Source of the DNA: Plasmodium coatneyi
Lineage: Eukaryota > Apicomplexa > Aconoidasida > Haemosporida > Plasmodiidae
NCBI RefSeq assembly: GCF_001680005.1
Contig: NC_033564.1
Location: 1,240,001 to 1,304,000 of the forward strand
Reading direction: 5' to 3'
DNA length: 64,000 nt
Part shown: piece after piece, positions 43,837 to 56,106 of the stretch
How the letters are laid out: every line of letters starts with the position of its first letter
Numbering within the stretch: the first letter of the stretch is position 1
The notes under the pieces: generated by a model
Told to the model about the DNA's origin: nothing
The model's input: only the letters and a program-made list of their open reading frames with translations
The model's database searches: none
Made by a program: the position numbers and the translations under genes

Positions 43837-45134
43837 TGTCGCTGCACCGGGGGGGAGTAACTGGGGTGTACACTCGAGGGGGCTTCCTTAAAAGGTGCCT
43901 ACTTGGAAGATACTCACTTGCACGGTCACAATATATAACTTCCGCTCTATTGGTGTATATATTTCACCTCACTACGGACATTACCTCTCGTTCTGCTGCT
44001 TCGATTACAACGTTTCTCGATGCCGCGACTTCGCCTGTGGGGTGTCACCAAATGGAGGTACTGCCCATGGGTTTTGTAATCTTTAACCCCTTGCGCATGA
44101 ACGGGAATTTCTTTCTACATGCTTCGTTAAAATATGCTTAACGATGCGTGAAGCTTTGTCTGGCGAGGAAGCACCGCGTACTATTTTAAAACTGTTTAAA
44201 GAGAAAAAACAAACAGCTTCCTTCTTCAAAAGTTTCCTCCTTCAAAGCACTGCATATTAGGGTAGCCCTCACGTTGGTTTATAAATTTTACTCTCAATAT
44301 TTTTACATTCGCAGGTCAGGCAAAAAAAAAAAAAAAAAAAAATCACAAAATGGCTATATCGCCAGATGGCACCATCCAACAATCAACGCCGACTTGCGAA
44401 TTGGGAAAAGATTGAGAAAGGACTCTCTTGCACCGTTAAAGTGATTCACATATGCGTATTCAAGAAAAAAAAAAAGAGAATATTATAAAAAAAAAAAAGA
44501 GAGAAAGTTACGAACAGAAAGGATAAGCGCAAAGCTTCGCCCAGTGTATAGAACACCTAATGCGCAACAAATGTTTTCCCAACCTTCGCTGCAGAAACAA
44601 CCCTCCTCACTGGCTCTTCCATGCTATAACTTCTATCCTTCAAAAGGCATATTTGAAAGGAGTGGTATAACGGAACTATGCCTAGTGTAATATGACCACT
44701 CCTTGGAAAACTAAAAATGGGCCTTCACATGTGGACTACCACCTTTTGCCCATATAAACACCAGTACGACAAGCACCTATTTTTTTGGGGGGGAACCTCT
44801 CAATTGAAACGGCAACAGGATTGGCATTTTTTCTTCATTCTATGTGATACCCTTTTGTCAGAGCACACCACCTGTTTGGCCATTAAGCAAAAGGTACCCC
44901 CAAATGTTTAACAACCCTAAACCGTCCTTTCCAATACAAAGTCGTTTGTTTTCCACAGAGGGAAATATACCCACTATGCGCAACAAACTCCTACGTCTGT
45001 ACAAGGCGAGTAACGATACGAATGTTTAAATGGCTTATCGGAGCGCTTGCCCAAATATGAACAGGCCCCCTTTTCGCCCTGCGCAGTGTAGACGACATAC
45101 GTTTTAGCATACACACAAAATGGCTAGCTGGCAA

Positions 45135-45172
<38 letters not shown>

Positions 45173-45649
45173 AATTTAATAGGCATTAACAACACCCACG
45201 CTACACGTATCAAAAACGTTGATAAAACTGAACAAGCAGGAGTACCATTCGGGATGAGGATAAAAAAATACCTCCCCTCTGACCTGCACATATAGTAGTG
45301 GCATAGGTGTACGTGGCTATGGCTACTTGGGGTAACCACAGGCTTCAGCAGAAATGTCCAGCTTATGCAAACACACTGTTTGATTACATCTTTTCATTTT
45401 CGCATCGGATCACTTAAGCACAAAAAAAAGGTTTCCATAATGTCCCCCTCAATTAATACTTCTCCTTTTAGCTGCCATTATTAACGGTGGTGCATTTCTG
45501 CTTTTCTGCTAATAACGTCAACGGATTGTTCGATACATTCGCGGTTACTACTTCGGGAATGTTTCTCTGAAAATTATCGTGACTAATCTGCCTGTAGACA
45601 ATTTGACAGATCTGCACTCACCATTGTGTGTGCTTCCACCACGCGCGCA
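43837..45649. other. Intergenic of about 1.8 kb
   Basis: The 5' flank of SmD1. It holds A21 near 44322-44342, A-rich runs near 44465-44500 and A35 near 45137-45171. No convincing gene seen. Confidence 0.5.
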
Positions 45650-46092
45650 TCACTGCGCATTCAACAGCTTGCTGTACTTCTCCTCGTCGATCACCCCCTT
45701 ATCCTTTAACTTCCCCAAATGGGATTTATAAAAATACGATGGCGTGTAGTTCCGCACGGAGAAGTCCGGTTTGTGCGACTTCAAGACGGCCCCTGCACCT
45801 AGCATAAGACTTAGGAAGCTGCACTCGGGGAAGAAGAAATAAAAAAATGAAGCGTCATAATGGTAAACACTGCGTGATGAGACATACATGTGAGGAATAG
45901 ACGACACGAGGGTGAAGGTGGGTATTACACCCAACATGTATGACCCTTGGGATATACTCCACGTTGGCTAACGCAGCCACCGCGCGCATTTTCATCATGC
46001 TCTGTTCACCTGTAACGCCGCAAGAATTTCACTCGGTCCTTCGAAAAGCTGGGGAAATATTTGAAGATTTCTTCCACGGGGATGAAAACCAT
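45650..46092 (-). CDS. Small conserved-looking protein, 83 residues, possibly mitochondrial
   Basis: Two exons join in phase: 46010-46092 (ATG, 27 codons plus AG, donor AG|GTGAAC) and 45650-45818 (acceptor GAGTGCAG|C). The protein reads MVFIPVEEIFKYFPSFSK, DRVKFLRRYSFLSLMLGAGA, then a hydrophilic KPDFSVRNYTPSYFYKSHLG and ends EKYSKLLNAQ. One short hydrophobic segment (FLSLMLGAGAVL) preceded by basic residues suggests a membrane-associated subunit, as in small respiratory-chain or ATP synthase components. No family was recognised. The closed split codon and compact, aromatic-rich composition support a real gene. Confidence 0.65.
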
Positions 46093-47094
46093 TTTGCGTG
46101 ACTATTTGGAGGGAAAAAACTTACATGCACATTTCATTACAATTACATGTACCCTCTCATGTGCATTTGCCCTTGGCGAGGAAAGTATGCTCCTGCGCCC
46201 CACGTACGAAGCGACGGTTTGCGCTTGGGGAGATAACTGATTAGGCGTATAGCCACACAACATAAAAACGATACGCTAAAAAGGAAATTTTCAATAAGTT
46301 TTGCAAACACTTGGAGGTATGCTGTTCGGAATGGAAAAAAAAAAAAAGGTATGACCACACTGAGCGGCAGTTGTTGTGTGCGATGTGAAGGAGATAATTA
46401 AAAAAATGGGAAGGGGGGATTTGGTACGTTCACGCAAGGGATGGGCGATCACTGCGGAAATGACGACCAGGATGATTACTCCTGTGGTGTGAATTTGCCG
46501 CAAAGGTTAAATGAATTGGCAAATGGAATGCCCAACAAATTTGCAAAAGTGCACAGCGCGGGAAGCGGGTCGGGGCACACTCCGGACGATTTCCTTCAAA
46601 ATAAAACGTAGCGACAATCGCAGGGGAAAAATTAAAAAAAAATAAGAACCCCCCCTCAGTGAACATTTTAACCTTAAAACAAGCTGTAAAAGTTGTACAC
46701 GCAAAAAAAAAAAAAAAAAAAAAAAAATATGCCTACCGAATGTGTGGCGCGTTTGGCGTTTCGCACGTTCACACCGACACGGTTAGAACCACAAGACGAT
46801 TTGCTTACGTTGGGGCAGATCCCATAGGGGTTCCTTTCTGCCCGAACGTATTCCTGTATATTAAAATATTCCTCTGAGCTGGTTCAGTGGCACATTTAAA
46901 GTTAAAAGGGCTAACTCTTCACGCGCCAGCTGGGGGGACACACACAGTGCTTTGATTAACAGGTAGAGGGGGGACTGGTGGTAGAGTTTTTATAACAGAC
47001 CTTCACTGTTGAGATAGAAGCTTCAATTTGGGCAATCTTTTCGAGGGCGCATTCCGCATGGTAAAGTTATGTACCCCTTTTCCTGCACTTGGCA
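46093..47094. other. Intergenic
   Basis: About 1 kb between the 83-residue gene's start and the kelch gene's stop. A23 lies near 46705-46727. Nothing else recognisable. Confidence 0.5.
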
Positions 47095-47547
47095 TCACAA
47101 CGCATTGGTCGTCTGACCTGTGTGATCACCGCTGGGCTCGCTGGATAGAGTAAAACTGGAGCTACTCTTTCGCAAGTTGTTTTCATTGTCCTCCCTGACG
47201 TCGACGTCCGAATCGGACAGAGTGCTATCCAGCTGATCAAGTCTGTTAACCAAAGAGTCATACTTGTTGTTGTATTGTTCAAATTTTTGGGACAATTGTG
47301 GGTAGTTACTTTTGGCTAGTTCGTTTGAAATTTTTATTTTTTCATTTATATCGCTAGCCAGTTGTATGTACCTCACAAGAGTAAAGGAGATCCCACTGAG
47401 GGTGCCTTTTATTTCGTTTATGTCTCTTCCGTAAGATGGGTTCAGTAACTGCAGTGGGTTTTTTTCCAAGTGGAGGACCTTCCTTTCCATTTCGTCTATC
47501 TTGTCTCTCAGGGGTCTTTAAGCCGGATGGAAGGGAAAAAAAAACAT

Positions 47548-47589
<42 letters not shown>

Positions 47590-49435
47590 ATAATAAAGGC
47601 ATGCATATGGGATAGTTCTCATTTGGGTGGATGCGCGAGGGTATGTCGTCGTGCCGTAGCGTCTGGCCGACGCAGGAAAGGGTATCCCCTTCTGCCCGGA
47701 TAAACGTTGGCTTTCTTTTTTGCCATATTTTCCTTTCCCTACTTGATGTATGGAGAAACGAGGAGCGGCGTGAATTTGTAAATCTTGCTGGACGCTTCGT
47801 TGTTGCACAACCCCCCGAAGATGAAGAAGTAGCCGCTCTCATCGACTTGGATTATTTTCCCGTAGAAGTGGTGCGTCACCAGAGGCGTGCCGTACACGTT
47901 CAGAATTGACCAGGTGTTTAAATTTATATCGTAAGCGTGAATGTCTTGAAAGGGGCAAAAGGAAATGAGTGGTGAAGGTACGTATGAGTATATATTTTCG
48001 TCTACCCGGAATGGTGTATGTATGGTGTATGCGTGGTGTTCACGTGAGGCGCGTTGGGACTCACCCAGCAGCTCGGACTTGGAGTACCAACAAAAGTTGT
48101 ACCCCCCGCAGAGGAGGAACCACCTGGCGTTCAGAACGGTGGAGCTGTGTCTGCAAGGAAAAAAAAAAATATATATATACATACATACATGTATAATCAT
48201 ATACGTATGTGCACAGGTGGGTAGAGCCCCACCTTGGCTTACCCAAATCGCTCCACGGGGATTTTCCCCAGGGAATTTTCAATTGGGGTCCACTTCCCAT
48301 TATTTAAGGAGTAACACCAGAAGGTGTCTTGAGCGCACTTATTGTTCCCGTTCAGCCCTCCGAAAATGAACGCCCTGACGTCGTTGCCCTGGTTAGATAT
48401 GCACACAGAACACGAATGGAAAAATCTCGCGCTGGGTTTGTAAACCGCCTTCTTGTAATACTCCTCCTTGCTCATAATTTTGACCCACTTTTTTTCCTCT
48501 TCGAAGTAACACCAGATATCGTTGTTCACGTTTAGGTTCCCCATGTTCCCTGCGGGGAAAAACAGAGGGGGTGCATTTCTAGCTGCATCACAGGTTTCCG
48601 TGCCATTTGTAGCTGCCCCCTGTGCAGTTACCCACTCTGGTCAGCATCCCTACCTCCATGGATGAAAATAATATTCTTGTATTTAAAAGACACATGTCCA
48701 AAAACCGGCGGAGGAGAAAATTGCACCTTTACATGTTCCCAAGTGTTGTTACTTAAATTAAAAATATAGGTGTCATTCGTGATGTACTTTCCCCGCTTTC
48801 CTCCAAACAAGAACAGGCACTGTTCGCTCAGGGCGCTGGAGTAAATTAAATTCAGCGTTGCGTAGTACCGGCTCTGCGGCGGGGCCCGTTCTTCCACTAA
48901 GCTAAAAATTTGCGTCTCTGCGGGAGGGAAAAACATAACGGAAAAGTAGCATCAAAATGGGAGATGTAATAACCGCAGATGGACGAATGGTTCGCTATGC
49001 AAACGAAGTAGGAAAAAATGCAGGTGGCACTCTGTCCAAGTAGCCCCTTCGTTGCTTCCCCCCACCGCGCGGTGCTGAATTACCCGTGCTGAACTTAATG
49101 AGCTTCGAGCGAAAAGATTCGCACAGTTGCTTGCCGCCATATATGTATATGCTGTTCTTGTAGAAAATACAGGAATGACCAAAGCGGACGTTGAAAACGT
49201 CTGCCCTGTGAATTAACTCGGATTTATAGTAAAAAGGTAACACCTCCGAACAGAAAGAGATGGCCTCCACATTGCCCCCTTCAGCATACTCCCCCAAAGA
49301 TGACCAACCTCCATGGGTGAAAGGCTTTGCAATATTTTTAAATAAATTATCTGCGAATATGATGGTGCCGTGTGTAAACTTGGCCAAGTAGGACTCTTCC
49401 TTTTTTACATTCAAAAATTTGTTTGAAGATTTCAT
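47095..49435 (-). CDS. Kelch-repeat protein with C-terminal coiled coil (paralogue 1)
   Basis: Six exons join in phase: 49084-49435, 48654-48917, 48243-48549, 48065-48150, 47743-47944 and 47095-47515, giving 543 residues. Kelch blades are evident from RFGHSCIFYKNSIYIYGG, FGHVSFKYKNIIFIHGG, RAFIFGGLNGNNKCAQDTFW, RFGHSSTVL plus WFLLCGGYNFCW, and YFFIFGGLCNNEASSKIYKF. The last exon starts in phase 2, where a GTAGGG donor overlaps an in-frame TAG. It adds a coiled-coil tail (PLRDKIDEMERKVLHLEKN, NEIKGTLSGISFTLV) ending in an acidic, serine-rich stretch. The beta-propeller presumably mediates protein contacts; the partner is unknown. The intron at 47516-47742 holds an (AT)n microsatellite. The next upstream gene is a paralogue. 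Confidence 0.88.
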
Positions 49436-50305
49436 TTTGTCTGATTTTTTTCTTTTTTTTTAATTCCCATTTTGTTTTTCTTGGTGTGTATTTTATCGTT
49501 CCCATTTTGTCCTTCCCATTTGAAACTGCTTACCCCAACGCAGCAACAGTGTGCACGTGGAACATCCTTTGTGGCTACCCTGGAACATTTCTCCCACCCA
49601 TTCGCTGCAACCCTTCTTTGCTGTTTTCTTTTTTTTCGTCCCTTCACCTGTTTAGTACTTCCTCCCCTGGGGGGAAATGCCGCAAAAAAAATAATAAAAA
49701 AAAAACGGCACGCACAACTCACTTGGAAGGAAACTCTACGACCACGCAGAGTACGTGCGATGTTGCTGATTTGAAAAAAAAAATTGTTCTGTCTACACTT
49801 TTTTTTACAACGGGGATTTTAAAATGAAGGGGAAAGGCTGCGAATTAGGTTAACGGGAACACGCATCTTTTAAAAAAACGAATAAACTGAAAGTGGGGGG
49901 CAAAAACGGGCAAACAGAGTTACAAAAACACGCGAAAAAAGGAAGTCAAATGGCGAAAAATGAAAGACAAGGAGTTGGAATTTTTTTCTTCTTCCCCGTC
50001 AATGCCATACTTCACACATGCGATCCGTGCCGCAAACGGGGGTTGAAAAAAAAAAAAAAAAAAGGACAAAAAATTAACATCGCGGAAGAAGCTGTTCCCC
50101 TTTTGCTATATCAAAAAAGGGGAAAGCCGGGGAGAGGACAGGAGCAAACACACAAAAAGGGAAAAACGTCTAAATTGTGGAACGTCACGATATGACTTCC
50201 CACGCATGGAAAAACAAGCAACTAACAGGACAGGGAGGTAAGCCAGTCGGGCACCGGTTCACACATAAAAGGGGGGACGGCATGGCAGGAACGTTCCTCC
50301 ACCCT
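49436..50305. other. Spacer between tandem kelch genes
   Basis: About 870 bp of promoter and 3' flank, with T-tracts near 49447-49460 and A20 near 50045. No gene seen. Confidence 0.5.
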
Positions 50306-52783
50306 CTATATGCTGTCATGCTTCATCAACACGTTGGACGATTCCAACTTTCGAATGCGCTGTTCTAATTTTTCCAAAGCTTCCGCGTTCACGTTTTTGG
50401 AGAGTAGCTTTTCGCACTGCTCGTTCAGTTTTTCGAGTGCTGCGAGGGGGAAAAACAAAGTAAATGAATGCATATATAAATCATGACCAGGTGTACTTGG
50501 CTGTGAGCAGTTGCTGAGCCGCTAGGCTGGTTTTCCCCAAGTGAGCGCCATCCACACGTGGGGGTTGTTCCCCTCTGGCTGCGCTGCGCCTTTGCACACA
50601 ATGGAGCCAAGGCTCCCCAACTTACCGGAAAACTTCATCTCGAAGGTCTTCATCATGTTGTTTATGTTGTTCACCTCCTCTTTCAGCTCAGCTATTTTTA
50701 ATTCGAATTCGGCTGAATTGACATGATTATTTTCATTTGAATTTTCGTTGATGTTTTTCATTTTTGTGTTGAGCTGCTCGAATTTTCCTGTCAATGTTTT
50801 GTACGACACGTATGTAACTAAGGGGGACATGCTGAAAACGTCGGAGTATTCTCTTGAATCGTCCGATCCACCAAAAATGTGCAGGGACTTCTTATAAGGC
50901 AGTAAACATAACGATCCGTAGTACCCCCTGTTGAAGCTTCTCGAGGTGCTAATATCAACTTCGAACCAGGAGAACGTGTAAATGTTCAGTGCGTACATGT
51001 CTGCAGCAAGGATGAGGTGGACATAACAGTGAGTGTAACGTTGAGGCTTAGCACAACAGACATGGTGAAAAGCTGCTAATGTGTGTGACCACTTTGGAGG
51101 ACCTACCGGACAGAGCGTAGTTCTCGATCCACCCGTTTGTGATTCCTCCGTATACGATCATCCACTCGTTGTCGAAGAGTTGCGCGGAGTGCCTGCGGGG
51201 GGGAAGAGAGGGTGTCCGCATGTGTGTAGACAAATGTGGTATCCCACTTTTTTATGACCCGTTCAGGCGATTTCTTCCCCAGCTAGCCATTTTTTCGCTT
51301 TTTTTTTTTTTTTTTTTTTTTTTTTTGTTCATATTTTTTCCGTTTGGCTGTGTTCATTTTTTCGCCTTTTTCATCCTTACGCCCATCGTGCGCAGGGCTT
51401 GGGCCCCGACGCGTTGGTGATTTCCTTCCACCTAAACGTGTTGAGGTTAAAAATCCACGTGTCTGCTAGAGCCCCACTGAAGCCCTTCCTATTTCCTCCA
51501 AAGAGAAAAACAAGTTTTGCATTTCCATACAAGGTAAAGATTAAACTGTGTCCATATCTAGCTTCGGGACTCTGACCCATCTGATGAATTTCCTTCCAAG
51601 TGCCTCCAGAAAGGCACCACATGTCGGACAAAACAGCATTGTCCTCATTTAGCCCACCATGAACGAATACGGCGTCATTAAAATTGAAGGAAGCGTGTTT
51701 ATATCTAGCACTTGGTTTTGTAACGCTTTCTACTCGTTCCCATTTCTTTGCTTGGAAATCAAAGTTAAATGTTTCATCAAGTACTTCATCTTTTTCATTT
51801 ATTCCTCCAAAGATAATAATGCTCTTTTTGTTTTCCTGCGAAATGACATTGCCCGAGTGAAATGCTCGAGGAGTAATGTCCTCCGAATTTAATCTGATTT
51901 TTTCAAATAAATTAATACCAGGAACATACCTTATAAAATTGTTAACACATTTATTCTGTTCAATTCCTCCATATATGCAAATGTCTCCATTTATTTCAAC
52001 TGTGATGTGCCCTTTTGTTCTTTTGAAGCATCTCTCATTGTGCATAATTTCTGTTAAGTGAAATACAGGTGGTGAAAGAAATCCCTTGGACACCTCTTCA
52101 TTATATTTTGTGTTCACTTTATCATTCATCATTTCTATTTCTCGTTTCATATTTTCTGTATCTTCGTTGTTTTGGTTTTCATTAACTTTTTCGACAGCTT
52201 GAATGTTTACCTCTCCTGTTTTTTCAGGGGTTGGAACTTGACTTGCTGTGGCGCTACCCATTACGTTGGTCATTTGTTCTGATGGGTTTCCTTCATCGCT
52301 TGCGGTTGATACTTCTGCAGAGTTGTTCGTCACCCCCGTTGGGATTCCCATATGAGGGGCAGGACCATTGGCCATATTATTTGGCATGGCCATATGACCT
52401 GGCACAGCCATATGACTTGGCATGGCCACATTACCTGACAGCGCCGTATGACCTGGCATGGCCGTATGTTCTGGCATAGCCGTATGTCCTGGCATAGCCA
52501 CATTACCTGACACAGCCACATTACCTGACACAGCCACATTACCTGATACAGCCATATGACCATCTAAGGAGGCCATGTCAGGCGAGCTAACCTTTTCCTC
52601 TGGGCTCCCCATTCCTGCTGCATTAATTTGCTCAACCGCGTTTACTCTTTCTGCTGAAGGGGACATTTGCGGTATCTGCGGGCCAACTGCGGCGGTATTG
52701 ATCACCCCTGCCGCTTTCCCTTCTTCCGTAAGTGGCTTTTCATCGGTCCGTGGTTCGTCTGGCGCTGTGCTTAGGGTGTCCAT
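50306..52783 (-). CDS. Kelch-repeat protein with hexapeptide repeat and coiled coil (paralogue 2)
   Basis: Four exons join in phase: 51381-52783, 51107-51192, 50626-51000 and 50306-50439, giving 665 residues. The N-terminal 250 residues are disordered and contain tandem six-residue units (NVAVSG, HTAMPG and variants). Kelch blades follow: GHITVEINGDICIYGG, RAFHSGNVISQENKKSIIIF, RYKHASFNFNDAVFVHGG, RYGHSLIFTLYGNAKLVFLF and, across the first junction, RWAHSAQLFDNEWMIVYGG. The third exon adds YYGSLCLLPYKKSLHIFGG. The tail is coiled coil (EFELKIAELKEEVNNINNM, AEALEKLEQRIRKLESSN). The 86-nt second exon matches the length and phase of exon 4 of the downstream paralogue. Function is unknown. Confidence 0.88.
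52370..52560. repeat. 18-bp coding minisatellite in the kelch gene
   Basis: About ten imperfect copies of an 18-bp unit such as GGCATGGCCATATGACCT encode the hexapeptide repeat. Three neighbouring copies (about 52502-52550) are nearly identical, indicating recent expansion. Confidence 0.8.
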
Positions 52784-53489
52784 GTTGTCAATGTGTGCAG
52801 CGATACGGGGGGTGAAACTTTTGTGGATGCGTGTATACCTACGGGCACTCTTAGTTTCACCTTTCGCCTGAACTGTGCTGAAAATATAATCTAACCTGTT
52901 TTCGCCTTTTTTTCACGTGGTCCTATAGTGCGGCCAATAATTACCTCCTATCTCCCGTTAAGAAAATTAAATGCAGATTTTTTCGAAACGCACAGTTCGC
53001 TAATCCGTTCGACAATTTTTCCGTTTTATCTGATCCCCGATGAGTTCACCTTTTGTCGCAATTCGGGTAAGAAAATTAATTTTTTCTTTTATGAATGCAG
53101 CCAGTGTGTGTACACATGGGTGTGAACAAATGACAACCAAAATGGCAAACAAAGGGTGAACAAAAAAAAGTACCGAATGAACGGTCACACGGATGGGCAG
53201 AGAAATAAACACGCGAACACTTACCACTTGCACCTTAGCAACCTCGCGTTGCGTACAAAAACAGCGATAGCGATTATTTTTGCAGCAACAACTTCGAACA
53301 ACAGTTTGTAATGTTAGAAAAAAAAAAAAAAATTAACTCTACTTGGGCGTACGCACCTCTGCGTGGTGCCTAATTATTCGCTTAACAAGCAGGGAATATG
53401 CAACATTTGAGGAGGGCTTCGCAAATTGGATGTCGTTCGGGACATTCTTTTGTTCTGTTGACGCAGTTTGTTCTGCTCATTTTGGTTCT

Positions 53490-53524
<35 letters not shown>

Positions 53525-53628
53525 ACTTAAGGGACAAACGCCCCGACACGATCTACAATTTAGTGCTAGTCAGCGTAACGTTTGTGTATACCTGTTGGTC
53601 GTTCTTTTATGAGCTCACCAAGTTGCAC

Positions 53629-53664
<36 letters not shown>

Positions 53665-54731
53665 ACTGGTGATAATTTTTGTTGCATCCCCCCAATTGCA
53701 TAAAAGCTTCAATTCGTTGGAAAGCGAGTTGGGATTAGGCCCAGGGGGCACTCCAGCGGAAGGGAGCCTGTTGAGCGCGCCGCGCAAAGGGAAGAAGCAA
53801 AAATGGTTTCTCCTTTTCGCGCCAACCCTTGACGTTGTTGCACCCATTTAGCTGCATATTTTCGCGCCTTTTTTTCCTGCCTTCATTGCTCCTTTAAAAT
53901 GCCAAAATTTCCGGCGTCCCGATTGCTTCCCCCCCGTTTGTACCTGTACGTGAAGCAAAACTTGCACACACGTGGGCCGAACGTTTGGAAAGGCCTTTTA
54001 ATTTGGTTTGCATTTGTGCAAATTTTCCTCCACACATATTATGGTCGTCCCTCGTTCTAGGAAGCAGCCCTGAGCCTTTTAAAATGGGAGGGTGAAAAAC
54101 ATTGCATGGGGGGATTTTTCAAAACAACCCACTGGGTAACATTCACGGGGGAAGGGAAGCTCTATTCTGTGCTGGGTTGGCAAGCAGGCAAAAGTGTATA
54201 TGAAAGGATACGTACAGGTGTGTACATGCGAATGTACACATACTTGGGAACAAGAAAGCTAAGTTCCCTTATAACTGCTGCTCTCCTGGCAGAAAGTTAA
54301 ATGAACAGATAAGAGGTTCCCTTCAAACATTTCCAGGGGCATGTTAGTTCTCCCCCCTTTCCCCTGTTAGGGATCTACACCTATACATCGTCGTGTTCTT
54401 TTCCTCCATCAGTGTGGTTCGTAGGGATGCGCGAAATGGTAGTCCATTTGGTAAACTCTGTGTATATGCTGCACACGCCGCAAAGGCATTATTAAAAAAA
54501 GGTGGAAAATTCGTTGGGTATACCATTATGTGCACGCCGCTTATGCGGCTCTTCTCAAGGATGGAAAACTTCTCCTATTTAGAGGTCACAAAAATGATAA
54601 GTTCCCCACTTTCGTATTTTTTCCCATTTTAGGAAGTAATAAATGGGGGGTTACAGCTTCGTTTATCCGGGTGCGTAACTCTCCTTTCATAAAAACCCAC
54701 GTCCATATTTCGTTTCGCCCTGTTTGGCAAC

Positions 54732-54768
<37 letters not shown>

Positions 54769-55154
54769 GCAAAATGGCTAGCCAAAAAGTCATATTCTTC
54801 TTGGCCACCACTGTTTAAAAAAAAAAAAAAAAATTCCGATCAAATGAGTTGCCAAAACATCTATGGTGATACAAAACACAGTCAAAGAAGAACTGTTGAC
54901 CCTATTGGCGCAATTAACGGATTTGAGAAATATAGAGAAAAAAAAAGGGGTTTTATAACGGAAGAGAAATAGCCTTTGTTGCCCTCCTCAACTCCATATT
55001 GGTGTAATACTCGTCGACTAATGATCACCTGTGCGGAGGCATCCACATTCCGCATCAGCAACAGCACCTTTGAAAGGTACCCAGTGTAATAGTTCCACGT
55101 CACCAGTTTAGCGACAAACCGAGTCGTTGTTCCTCCAATCCAAAAGGCAACCCT
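52784..55154. other. Intergenic of about 2.4 kb, possibly holding an unresolved small gene
   Basis: The region between the kelch gene start and the XTBD gene start. It holds T-tracts near 53491-53522 and 53632-53660 and A29 near 54738-54766. The stretch 53398-53850 is listed separately as a weak coding candidate. Elsewhere nothing is recognised. Confidence 0.45.
53398..53851 (+). CDS. Weak candidate small membrane-protein gene, exons unresolved
   Basis: Three short stretches look coding on the plus strand. They are MQHLRRASQIGCRSG plus a hydrophobic run, then LRDKRPDTIYNLVLVSVTFV continuing into YTCWSFFYELTKL, and finally SFNSLESELGLGPGGTPAEG ending in a basic KGKKQKWF. Poly-T tracts separate them. 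I could not find a set of splice sites that joins all three in phase, and an upstream exon with a TTCGG|GTAAGA donor near 53066 may also belong. It could be a small two-helix membrane protein or chance. Confidence 0.2.
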
Positions 55155-55439
55155 ATGGATAATCCAGCGAAGCCATTTTTGAACGACCCGAATATGCCCG
55201 AAGAAGAAAAAAAAGTGCTCGTAGACGCAAACACGAGAAAGGAATGGGAATCCACCGGGCAGTGGATGAAGCGGAAGGAATTCCTCCTGAAAATGCTCAG
55301 TTATCACAAACAGAATAACCTAAAAATCGATGTTGACAAGTTTGCAAAGATGGGCCATATGTATTACAACATGAAGTACCTGAGCTGTACGTACAGCGAG
55401 CAGGTGGTGGAGGAGATGCGTATGTACGAGCAGGGTTGA
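55155..55439 (+). CDS. XTBD (XRN2-binding) domain small protein
   Basis: A single exon of 94 residues begins MDNPAKPFLNDPNMPEEEKK. Residues 35-90 read WESTGQWMKRKEFLLKML, then IDVDKFAKMGHMYYNMKYLS, then CTYSEQVVEEMRMYEQG. The pattern WxxRxxFL, a hydrophobic helix with a conserved aromatic/N-x-x-L core, then CxYxxxVxExM, matches the XTBD domain of CDKN2AIP, CDKN2AIPNL and PAXT-1, which bind and stabilise the nuclear 5'-3' exonuclease XRN2. The protein consists of little else, like CDKN2AIPNL. The role in RNA decay or termination is inferred from the family. It lies convergent to ThrRS. Confidence 0.75.
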   Translation: MDNPAKPFLNDPNMPEEEKKVLVDANTRKEWESTGQWMKRKEFLLKMLSYHKQNNLKIDVDKFAKMGHMYYNMKYLSCTYSEQVVEEMRMYEQG

Positions 55440-56106
55440 CATGGTTGCATGTATATCACCGAAGGGGAAACAGCTACACGGAAAAGAATAACCGTCAGCA
55501 GGGGGGTGGAAGCGAACTAGGAAAAGAGGGCCACCGAAAGGCGTCCCCTTTTTTTACCCCCGAGGGGAAGCTCTATTCATTTTTTCCCTCCATGTCTGCA
55601 TCCATTTATGTGCACATTTCTGCTTTTTTTTCCCCACGGTTATGCATAGCAATACGGGCAGTCAGCACCTCCTCTGATGCCAACCCCTCTTGGGGACAAA
55701 CAACCCGATCGGCCAACAACGCCCACTTACCGGTCCGCATTTGTCACGATTTATAATTTAAGCATTTTTAACTTTTTTTGTTTTTCTAAAAATAAATTCG
55801 TTCACGTCAGGGTTCACATAGGCATGGTGTACAAAAAGGGGGGGAAGGCAACAAACGAATTGGCCAACGCGTGTGGTGCCGCATGCATGCGTGTGTGCCT
55901 TTTCGGAGCAGCTTCCCCCGAGGAGGCATAACTTATGCCACGTGGGTAACGAGCGTGTGTGTGTGTAGTAACAAATGGAGTGAGGGGAATGGTAGTTCTT
56001 TGGGAAGTACCCAAGGATGTTAAAAGTCTGCACGATAGGGGCGAATTAAATAGTCCCATTAAAAGAGGGGCCTAACAGCGTAACCGCTTAACAGAGTAAT
56101 TGCACT
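55440..56106. other. Convergent 3' spacer
   Basis: About 670 bp between the XTBD and ThrRS stops. No gene or structured element seen. Confidence 0.55.
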
